From the NCBI RefSeq assembly GCF_029814825.1, contig NZ_CP122379.1, positions 1,364,001 to 1,428,000 on the forward strand: a stretch of DNA of 64,000 nucleotides, written 5' to 3'. Below the pieces are notes generated by a model. The model saw only the letters and a program-made list of their open reading frames with translations, was not told where the DNA came from and ran no database searches. Positions 47,410-56,900 of the stretch are shown piece by piece (the stretch's first letter is position 1; every line of letters begins with the position of its first letter). The translations under genes were made by a program, and so were the position numbers. The DNA comes from Aequorivita marisscotiae. Lineage in GTDB: Bacteria > Bacteroidota > Bacteroidia > Flavobacteriales > Flavobacteriaceae.

Positions 47410-49524
47410 TTATTCTTTTTTGTTTATTAATTCAATTGCAATTTTTGATTCTGTTACGGGTAATTTGCAAGTGTTATTCTCGCAAACGTAAATAAGGGTT
47501 TCGCCGGACACAAATCTGTTTGTGAAAAGCGGGTTGTTTTTTTCGGTTTTGGTGCCAGCTATAATACAATTTGGCAAATAGTTGGTGTTGAGCTCTGTTA
47601 CTATTTTTGGTGCATCTGCGCCCACAACCACAACTTCATAAAAGCTGTTTTTAAAGTTGAGCAACAAATCTAACCAATTTGAAAATCCGCTAGGATACTG
47701 TTCTATTTCTCCAGAAACGTTTTTCAACATTTGATGCGAAATTTCAGCATAGCCCGTTTCTTCAAAATATTTTGAAAGCAGAAATAAATTTTTTGCCATT
47801 ACAGAATTTGAAGCGGGAATTACATTGTCGCGGTATTCAAAATTTCGGGAAACGATGGCCGGATCTTTTTTGGATGTAAAATAAAACATGTGTTTTTCCG
47901 AATCGAAAAAGTTGTTAATTGTATATTCTGTCATTTTTTTAGACAGAAGCAACCATTTTTCATCCAGTGTTATTTGGTATAAATCTATAAATGCTTCAAT
48001 AGTGAAGGCGTAATCTTCCAAAAAGCCGTTAATGCTGCTTTTTTCGTTTTTATAATTGTGAAATAATGCTCCGTTTTTTTGAAGTTGTTTATTAGCAATA
48101 AACGTTGCATTTTTTACGGCCGCATCTAAATATTTGCGAGTGCCAAATGCTTTATAAGCATCGGCATACCCTTTTAGCATTAGCGCATTCCACGAGGTTA
48201 GGGTCTTGTCATCAAGCCTAGGTTTATCTCTTTTATTGCGATAGGTAAGCAGTGTTTTTTTCCAACCTTCTTTTTTCTGCCGTAACGTTTCAGTAGTAAG
48301 ATTGAATTCTTTTTCAATTTCAGCATCCGTTTTCTTCCGAATTAAAACATAGTGGTTGTTTTCCCACTTTCCGTAGCTGTTTATATTGAAATATTCCTTA
48401 AAAATATTAAAGTCGTCTTGTAATAATTCCTGCAACTCTTCCAAAGTAAAAATATAAAACGCTCCTTCCTCAAGTTTGCCGTTTTCATCTAGGCTATCGG
48501 CATCGAGCGACGAGTAAAAACCGCCTTCTTCATTGGTTAAATCTGTTGCTATAAAATTTAAGGTTTCTTCTACTACTTCTTTATAAAGTGGATTTTTTGT
48601 AATTAGAAAAGCGTTGCTGTACAGACTAACCAGTTGCGCGTTATCGTAAAGCATTTTTTCAAAATGTGGCACGTGCCATTTTTCGTCTGTACTATAGCGA
48701 GAAAAACCACCGCCAATTTGATCGTAAAGCCCTCCATAGGCCATTTTATCTAAGGTTAAGGTTACAAACTTTAGCAGTTCGGTGTCGTTTTCTACCACTG
48801 CTTTTCGTAATAGAAACTGCAAGTTATTGGGCATCATAAATTTTGGAGCGCCACTAAAACCGCCATTTTCTGTATCGAATTTCCGCGCCCACGCTGCGAC
48901 GATTTTTTCAGTAGGAAAATCTTTAAAGCTTATATCTTCGGTGTTTAGATTAATTAAATCCATGCTTTTAATTCCTTCTTCCAATCGGTTAGCGTAAGCA
49001 ATTAATTTTTCTGGCTCGGAGCTGTAAACTTCCTGAATTTGTTCCAAAGCATTTATCCAATCGTTTTTTCTAAAATAGGTGCCGCCCCAAACTGGGCGCC
49101 CATCGGGAAGCGTTACTACATTTAATGGCCAACCCGCACTACCTGTCATTAACTGTACGGCATTTATATAAGTTTGATCTACATCGGGTCTTTCTTCGCG
49201 ATCTACTTTTATTGAGATAAAATTTTTGTTCATTACCGCTGCAACGGTGCTGTCTTCAAAACTTTCGTGTTCCATAACGTGGCACCAATGGCATGCAGCA
49301 TAGCCAATACTTATAATTACAAGTTTTTTTTCTTTCTTAGCCTGCTGAAGGGCAGCCTCGTTATAAGGTTTCCAATTAACTGGATTGTGGGCGTGCTGCA
49401 ATAAATACGGGCTGGATTCAGTGATTAAATCGTTGGTGAAGCTGTGTGTTTCCAAAGTATTTTTTGTTGAAGAATTACAACATATTAAAATTTGTAATGT
49501 AAAAAGTGTAATTAATAATCGCAT
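47410..49524 (-). CDS. DUF255/YyaL thioredoxin-domain protein, predicted lipoprotein
   Basis: A 704-residue protein with an N-terminal thioredoxin-like DUF255 domain ([22 protein letters not shown] at 78-81, HESFED) and an alpha/alpha-barrel-like C-terminal part ([18 protein letters not shown]). This family, related to human SPATA20, is usually cytoplasmic; here the N-terminus has a hydrophobic run and LICC, so a periplasmic lipoprotein is likely. The start is the ATG at 49524; the longer frame start at 49545 has no support. Function in this family is unclear. Confidence 0.87.
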   Translation of the reverse strand: MRLLITLFTLQILICCNSSTKNTLETHSFTNDLITESSPYLLQHAHNPVNWKPYNEAALQQAKKEKKLVIISIGYAACHWCHVMEHESFEDSTVAAVMNKNFISIKVDREERPDVDQTYINAVQLMTGSAGWPLNVVTLPDGRPVWGGTYFRKNDWINALEQIQEVYSSEPEKLIAYANRLEEGIKSMDLINLNTEDISFKDFPTEKIVAAWARKFDTENGGFSGAPKFMMPNNLQFLLRKAVVENDTELLKFVTLTLDKMAYGGLYDQIGGGFSRYSTDEKWHVPHFEKMLYDNAQLVSLYSNAFLITKNPLYKEVVEETLNFIATDLTNEEGGFYSSLDADSLDENGKLEEGAFYIFTLEELQELLQDDFNIFKEYFNINSYGKWENNHYVLIRKKTDAEIEKEFNLTTETLRQKKEGWKKTLLTYRNKRDKPRLDDKTLTSWNALMLKGYADAYKAFGTRKYLDAAVKNATFIANKQLQKNGALFHNYKNEKSSINGFLEDYAFTIEAFIDLYQITLDEKWLLLSKKMTEYTINNFFDSEKHMFYFTSKKDPAIVSRNFEYRDNVIPASNSVMAKNLFLLSKYFEETGYAEISHQMLKNVSGEIEQYPSGFSNWLDLLLNFKNSFYEVVVVGADAPKIVTELNTNYLPNCIIAGTKTEKNNPLFTNRFVSGETLIYVCENNTCKLPVTESKIAIELINKKE

Positions 49525-49545
49525 AGTTAGGCTTCCGGAAAACAA

Positions 49546-49577
49546 AAATACGCTTTTGAGGTGCCAAAAGCGTATTT
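49546..49577 (-). terminator. Terminator of dodecin gene
   Basis: AAATACGCTTTTG and its perfect complement, with a six-base loop; on the minus strand a T-rich tail follows. It separates dodecin from the DUF255 gene. Confidence 0.75.
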
Positions 49578-49595
49578 ATTGTACATTCTTAATTA

Positions 49596-49799
49596 TTAGT
49601 TCACTTCAAAAGTGATTTTTACATTTACGCGAAATTGGGTAATATTATCGCCGCCATCTACAACGCAACTCTGCTCGTTAACATATACTGAACGAATATT
49701 TTTCACACTTTTAGATGCTTCTTTAACTGCGTTTCTGGTGGCGTCTTCCCAGCTTTTAGGTGAGCTTGAGAGTACTTCAATAACTTTTAATACTGCCAT
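49596..49799 (-). CDS. Dodecin family flavin-binding protein
   Basis: A 67-residue protein of full family length, matching dodecins: MAVLKVIEVLSSSPKSWEDA, then ASKSVKNIRSVYVNEQSC and a final beta strand. Dodecins assemble as hollow dodecamers that store or buffer flavins (in some species coenzyme A). A single cysteine is present. It is probably monocistronic, given the terminator after it and the 111-base gap to the NifU-like gene upstream. Confidence 0.92.
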   Translation of the reverse strand: MAVLKVIEVLSSSPKSWEDATRNAVKEASKSVKNIRSVYVNEQSCVVDGGDNITQFRVNVKITFEVN

Positions 49800-49910
49800 A
49801 ATTTTTAGATTTTAAATTAAAAAAATGATTAACCCTCAAAGTACAACTATTAACGGTCAATTTTCTGAAAATTAAGTTAAAAGGAATTATTGATGTGTGT
49901 TCTGAACAGT

Positions 49911-50831
49911 TTATCCATTAATTGCAACTACCTCGTTTATTTGATCTGGAATCATTTGCTTTAACATAGTTTCAATGCCGTTTTTCAAGGTAATGGTAGA
50001 CGATGGGCAGCCGCTGCAAGCACCTTGCAAAATTACCTTAACCGTCTTGGTTTCGCTGTTAAACGATTCAAAGCGAATGTTTCCTCCGTCTTTGGCAACA
50101 GCCGGTTTTACGTACTCGTCTAAGATTGAAATTATTTCCTTTTCAAGTGCTGAATAGCTATGTGTGCTGTTTTCTGAATAGTTTTCAGATAAATCATTAT
50201 TTACTGCGGGATTTGCAGTGGCTGCGGTTTCTTCGTTTAAAACTGGTTTCCCTTCGTAGAGGTAAACTCTAATAAAGTCGCGCATTTCTGAAACGATGTC
50301 TTGCCACTCAACCATATTGTATTTCATTACTGAAATATAATTGCCGCTAATAAAAACTTCTTTTACAAAAGGGAAGTTAAATAACGATTTTGCCAAGGGC
50401 GAATTTGCTGCTTCGTCTATGTTTTTAAACTCTAAAATTTCAGATGATAAAGATTTATTTGCTACAAATTTCATTACCGAAGGATTTGGAGTGCTTTCGG
50501 CGTAGATTGCAACGGCAACTTTTTTGGGAGTGCTATCTTCAACAATTACTGATTTTCCCGTATTGAGGTATTCCAAAATAGAGTCGGCAACCTCTTCTTG
50601 CACATCTTGCCACTCAATAATATTATATTTTTCAATTGCGACGAAATTTTGCGAAATATAAACAGTTTTTACAAAGGGCAAGTAAAATAGCTGTTGGGCC
50701 AAAGGGCTCGGTTTTGCCTCGTCTATATTTTTAAATTCGTAGCTGGTAGAGCGGGTTAAGAAGGAATTTGCAACAAATTTTATGATATTTGGATTCGAGG
50801 TTTCTGAAATATCTATGTTAAATTGGGACAT
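49911..50831 (-). CDS. NifU-like iron-sulfur scaffold with two Nfu-N domains
   Basis: A 306-residue Fe-S cluster carrier. Two copies of the Nfu N-terminal domain are visible: residues 1-85 (NPNIIKFVANSFLTR, PFVKTVYISQNFVAI) and about 108-190 (NPSVMKFVANKSLSS, PFVKEVFISGNYISV), followed by the NifU C-terminal domain (DEYVKPAVAKDGGNIRF) with cluster cysteines 272 and 275 in CSGC. Eukaryotic-type Nfu proteins have one N domain. I start at the ATG at 50831, since the upstream 46 codons lie in the promoter region. Confidence 0.92.
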   Translation of the reverse strand: MSQFNIDISETSNPNIIKFVANSFLTRSTSYEFKNIDEAKPSPLAQQLFYLPFVKTVYISQNFVAIEKYNIIEWQDVQEEVADSILEYLNTGKSVIVEDSTPKKVAVAIYAESTPNPSVMKFVANKSLSSEILEFKNIDEAANSPLAKSLFNFPFVKEVFISGNYISVMKYNMVEWQDIVSEMRDFIRVYLYEGKPVLNEETAATANPAVNNDLSENYSENSTHSYSALEKEIISILDEYVKPAVAKDGGNIRFESFNSETKTVKVILQGACSGCPSSTITLKNGIETMLKQMIPDQINEVVAING

Positions 50832-50849
50832 TAAGCTGTTTTTTTTGCG

Positions 50850-50880
50850 AAAATATAAAAAGAAAAACAATGTATTCAAT
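50850..50880 (-). promoter_or_regulatory. Possible promoter for the NifU-like gene
   Basis: On the minus strand TATATTTT (50850-50857) with ATTG 19 bases upstream (50877-50880). It interleaves with the opposing -7 box. Confidence 0.35.
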
Positions 50881-50887
50881 ATATTTG
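50880..50887 (+). promoter_or_regulatory. -7 box for the giant surface protein
   Basis: TATATTTG matches TAnnTTTG, 20 bases before the ATG at 50908. No convincing -33 element. Confidence 0.5.
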
Positions 50888-50907
50888 GCACTGTAATACC
50901 CAGATTT

Positions 50908-53900
50908 ATGAAAAAATTAATACTTTTCTTTACTATAATTTTTCCCCTTTTTGTTTTTTCACAACCCATTGATCTATTTCAGCAATTTAATGGGAGGTAT
51001 GATTTTACAGCTGTAGGAAATACCTTAAATGAATTCCCAAACTTTCCGGATAACAATGGTAATGTTTATTGTGGGCAGTTGTTACAGAGCAGTGCCACGT
51101 TAAATCTGAATCCGGGACAAACGTTTGTTTCTGCACATCTCTATTGGGGGTCTATTGGAACTGGCGATTTTGATGTTGCTTTAAACGGAACTGCTATTTC
51201 TGCCCAGCGAATTTTTAGCCATACCTTTAACGGCAATCCATATTTTTCTGCCTATGCGGATGTAACTGCCTTGGTGGGTGCTACTGGAAACGGCACCTAT
51301 ACCTTTTCTGATATGGATGTGCAGGCATTGCTTCCTCAGTATTGTGGTACTAATTTTGGTGGTTGGGCTATCTATGTAATTTTTGAAGATCCATCGCTTA
51401 GATTAAATCAGATAAGTCTTTTTGATGGTTTGGAAAGTGTTTCGGCTAATAACAATAATTTAAATATAACTTTAACCAATATTGAAGTAAGTTCCGATGT
51501 TTTGTCAAAGATCGGATTTTTGGCTTGGGAAGGCGAGGAAGAAATTGCAAATGGTGAAAGTCTGTTCATAAATGGAACTTTAATTTCAAATGCTTTAAAT
51601 CCTCCAACCAATGCATTTAATGGTACAAATTCTTACATAGGACCGCCAGGTAATGCCCAAAACTATAATATGGATTTGGATTTTTACGATTTAACAGGAA
51701 TCGTAGCCCAAGGAGATACGAGTATTCTCATTGAATTGGAATCTCACCAAGATTTTATAATGGTGAATAATATTATCACCAGCGTAAATTCTGAATTACC
51801 AGATGCTACCATAGAAATTGATGATCTTGGCGTACTTTGTGAAAACAATGATATTGATGTTGAATATACAGTTTACAATGTAAATAGTACGAGTCCGTTA
51901 CCTGCCAATGTACCTATCGCATTTTATGCCGATGCAGTATTGATTGGCCAAACCACTACAAACAACATTATACCGATAGGTGGCTCTGAAAGCGGTACTA
52001 TTACACTTAATATTCCCGTTGCCACCCCGAATAACTTTAATTTAAGAGCTGTAGTTGATGATATTGGGAATGGAACTGGTATTGTTTCAGAAACCAACGA
52101 GAGTAATAATGAAGACGTTTACCCCGTTGATCTTAGTGCAGCTGGTATTTTACTTAACCCAGGCCCAGCCTGTTTGGGGAGACCGGTTATTTTAGATTCT
52201 GGGGTTACAGATCCACCATTTAATATACAGTGGTTTAGAAATAATATTGCTATTCCTGGTGCTACAAACTCAACATTGGTGGTTACTACAGATGGTATTT
52301 ATAGAGTGGAAGCGGTAGATGGTATCTGTAGGGTGGATAGTAATTCAGTGGTAATTACTTTTAGACCCCAGCCCACGGCCAACCCCCCGGTAGATCTCTA
52401 CCAGTGCGACGATGGCACCACGGCAGGCGTTTTCAATTTAACGGACAACGACGCGAACATATTGGGGGCGCAGGACCCGGCGCAGTTCACGATAAAGTAC
52501 TACCAGAGCTACCAGGACAGTTTTGACGACACCAACGAGATCCTTGGCGGGGTACATATTATAGTTCCCCCTTCGCCTCAGACGATCTATGCCCGTATCG
52601 AGGACAACAGCGGGAGCTGTTTTGACCTGACCGATTTTGAGATCTACTTCAGCCGCGCCATTGCCGGTCTGGTGCCCGCCACGGCCAGTTATTGCGATTC
52701 CGATGGCGATGGCGGGGAGTTCGTGGACCTTGCCACGGAGTTCAATTCCCTTGTCCTTGACGGCGAGCCCTCCTCGCGCTACAACATTACCTACCACGGC
52801 AGCCAGGCCGATGCGGACAACGATGCCAACCCGCACCCGAACCCGTATTTTGTAACCGCACCGGGCGAGACGGTCTATATCCGTTTGGAGAACCGCCATG
52901 ACGCCAGCTGTTTTGACACCCGCCGCAGTATAGACCTGATCATAGACACCCCGCCGACAGTTAATGCGGCACCGGAAAACCTTGTAGAGTGCGATGTGAA
53001 CAACGACGGCTTCGCGGCCTTTGACCTGACCCAGCAGGACCTGGTGATCACCCTTGGCGATCCCACATTGACGGTCACCTACCACGGCACGTTGTTGGAT
53101 GCCCAGAACGGTGTACTGCCCTTGCCCAACCCCTATGTGAACGACCAGATCTATCTGGACGCCCCCATTACCGATCCCTTGGACCCTAACTATGGTACCG
53201 GCGGTGTTTGGGCGCGCGTTTCCAGCAGCACCAATAGCTGTACGGTCGTGGTCCCCTTTGCCCTGGAGGTGCGTTTTTCGCCCGTGGGCACGGAGCCAGC
53301 GGAGCCCCTGCGCCTGTGCGACGATGCAACGGCGGACGGATTTACGTTCTTCGACCTTACGGTAGTCGCGGCGGAAGTACTGGGCACTTTGGACCCGGCC
53401 GGTTTTGATCTTTATTATTACGAAAGCCTTTTGGACGCTACCATTGCTGGCGACAATGCGATGGACGCCCCGGACTTCTCGCAGGCCATCCCGGACCCGA
53501 CGAACTTTTTGAACAGCACCAACCCACAGGACATTTACATACTGATAGTGGGCAACGGCACGGGCACCATCCCCCCGAACCCGAACATCAGCGAGGGCTG
53601 TTACGACATCGTGACCCTGACCCTTATCGTGGACCCGCGCCCTGCGGACCTGGGCCCCTTTGAGATGATGCTCTGCGATGATGAGCTGCAGGGCAGTACC
53701 CCGACCGATGAGATCTCCACTTTTGACCTTACCAGCCAGGACATTCTGGTGAGCGGCGGCGATCCCACCATTACGGTGGAGTGGTTTTTAAATCCGGCCG
53801 ATGAGGCCGCGGGCATCCCGATCCCGAACCCGACCACCTTCCAGAACACGGCCACCCCACAAACGGTGATAGGGCGTGCGACCTCGGAGTTTGGATGCAG

Positions 53901-56900
53901 TACATTGGTCACTTTAACATTAACGGTATTGCCGAACCCGAACCCGAACACGGCCCCGGACCCGTTGGAACTTTGTGACGACGACGACGACGGTATCGTT
54001 GGCGGATGGGACCTGACCCTTGCCGATAGCGATATCATAGCGGGGGAGCCAGACGTATCCGTGACCTATTACGAAGATATGGGCGATGCCATAGCGGGAA
54101 TTCCGGGCACGGAGATAACGATGCCCTACACCAATATAATACCCTTTGTTCAAACGGTATATGCCCGAGTAGAGAAGAACGTCCCCCCATCTACGGTAGG
54201 ATGCTTTACTGTCGTTGAGTTAGAGCTCCACGTAATAGACCTTCCCGATATGCCCCTTATGCCGCCGTTCGCGGACCCCTTTATAGGTTGCGACGAGAGC
54301 GGCAGCGGTACGGCCATCTTCGACCTGACCCTTCAGGACGACGGTGTGCTTGGCACCCAGAACGCTGCGGACTTTTTGCCCATTAGATATTATGAGCTTG
54401 AGGCCGATGCCGATGCGGGCAATGCCAACTTCATACCCAATCCGGCCACCTATATAAGCGGGGGCGGCACAACGATCTGGGTACGCCTGGAGAGCCGCAT
54501 CACCGGTTGTGCGAGGGTTACACCATTTGAACTGGAACTGGAACTGTTCCCAACCATTGGTGCAGGAAACGATCTGTCCAAGTGCGATGATGAAATAAAC
54601 GGCAGTACGCCTACCGACGGGCTATCCACGTTCGACCTTACGGTAAACACGCCCTTGATCACCCTTGGCGACCCGGGCCTTGATATATTTTACTACGCTT
54701 CGGCAGCAGATCAGGTAAACAACAACCCGATTGCAAACCCTGCGGCCTATCAGAACGTGATCAGCCCACAGCAAGAAATATTCGTGACCGTCTACAGCGA
54801 GAACGGCTGTAGGGCGACCGGTAGCTTCTTTATCATCGTGGAGCCATTGCCGGTGGCGATATCGCCGGACCCATTTATCGCCTGCGATGCGAACAACGAC
54901 GGTTTTGCACAGTTTGACCTGAGCACCCAGACCCCGATCATCACGGGGGGGGATCCGAACCTTTCGGTAACCTACCACCCAACGTTGACCGAGGCGCAGA
55001 ACAACGGCATCCAATTGCCCAACCTGTACACCAACGACCAGATCTATCTCGACGTGCCGATCACCGATCCCGCGGACCCGGCCTATGGTACGGGCGGCGT
55101 TTGGGCACGGGTAACCTCTACGGCCAATGTCTGCGAGACCGTCGTGTCCTTTGCGCTGGAAGTGCATGCTTCCCCGGTGGCCACCGAGCCCGAGCCCTTT
55201 AGGAAGTGCGACGATGCGGTTGCCGATGGCTTCACCCTTTTCGATCTGACCGAAAAGGAGGCGGAGATATTGGGCACCTTGGACCCGAACGGATTTGACC
55301 TCTATTACTATGAGGACCTTGCCGATGCGCAATTGGCGGGCGACCTTGCGCTGACCGCACCGGATTATTCAGCTGCCATCCAAAACGCGGCGGCGTATAC
55401 CAATACCGCCAACCCACAGGATATTTACGTGCTTGTGGTAGGGAATGCCAACAGTAGCATCCCGCCGAACCCCAACGGGGCAGAGGGCTGTTACGATATT
55501 GTTACATTAACCTTGATAGTAGATCCAATTCCGCTGGACCTTGGGCCTTTTGAAATGGTATTGTGCGACGACGAACTGCAGGGCAGTACCCCGACCGATG
55601 AAATCTCGACCTTCGATCTTACCACCCAGGACATTTTGGTCACCGGCGGCGACCTTACCTTAAGCGTACTTTGGTTCGAGACCCCGGCGGATGAAGCGGC
55701 GGGCAACCCGATCCCGAATCCGACAACGTACCAGAACTTTGCGACCCCGCAGACGGTGATCGGAAGAGTGACTTCAGAATTTGGCTGTTCCAATACAATT
55801 ACCCTGACCCTAACGGTACTTCCAAACCCCAACGCGAACCCGGACCCGGAACCGATCGTTATCTGTGATGACGATGATGACGGAATCGTGAGCACCTTCG
55901 ATTTAACGGATCGCGATGTTGAGATATTAAATGGCGAGACGGACGTTACCATTTTCTATTACGAAACCATGCAAGCGGCGATTGATGCTGCACCAGGAAC
56001 CGAAATTGTAAGCCCGTATACAAACATAGTACCTTACAACCAGATTGTGTTTGCCCGCGTTACCAACCAAGTACCGCCAGAGCAACTACCGTGCTATACT
56101 ATTGTAGAGCTGGAACTTGTTGTAGTAGCCTTGCCAGATGCGCCAGACGCTACCTTCCAAGACCCACTCTTTGCCTGTGATGAAGACGGCGATGGCACAG
56201 CCATTTTCGACCTTACCGTGCAGAATGATGCAGTTTATGGCGTACAGGACCCGGCGGACTTTGAGCCGGTCACCTATTACGAGAGCCAAGCAGATGCGGA
56301 CCTCGGTATCAATGAAATAGATCCAGCGGATGCCTTCCAGAGTTCCGGACAGACCATCTGGGTCCGTTTGGAGAGCCTTGGAACGGGATGCGCGAGGGTA
56401 AGCTCCTTTGAGATAGAGATGGGCGACTTCCCGGGAACGGGTACTGCAGACGACCTGGTTCTTTGTGATGATGAAGTGAACGGCAGCACCAATGACGATG
56501 GTCTCTCAACCTTCGACCTGACGGTGAACACCCCTGTAATTACAGGAGGCGATCCCACGTTAACGGTGTACTATTACGCATCGCAGGACGACTTGGATAA
56601 CGATATCCGTATAGCCAACCCTTCAGCGTACCAGAATATCATCAGCCCACAGCAGGAGATTTTTGTGGGCATAAGCGGGCAGAACAGTTGTGGGGCGGCA
56701 TTGAGTTTCTTTATAACCGTTAACCCGAACCCGGAGCCCGTGGAGCCTACCCCATTGGTAGCCTGCGATGTGGACAACAACGGATATTCTTCTTTTGATT
56801 TGGAAAGTAAGACGGCAGAGATTCAAGGAGGCGATCCAACACTTATAATTACCTACCACGAAAACCTATTGGATGCCAGAACGGGCAATTTTCCATTGGC

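Noticed and set aside
52360..52380. GC switch considered as a mobile-element insertion point
   Set aside because: No inverted repeats, target duplication or transposase; the reading frame passes through intact.
52438..56859. Several other minus-strand frames of 65-236 codons in the repeat region
   Set aside because: Same cause; they repeat with the module period and have no starts or family motifs.
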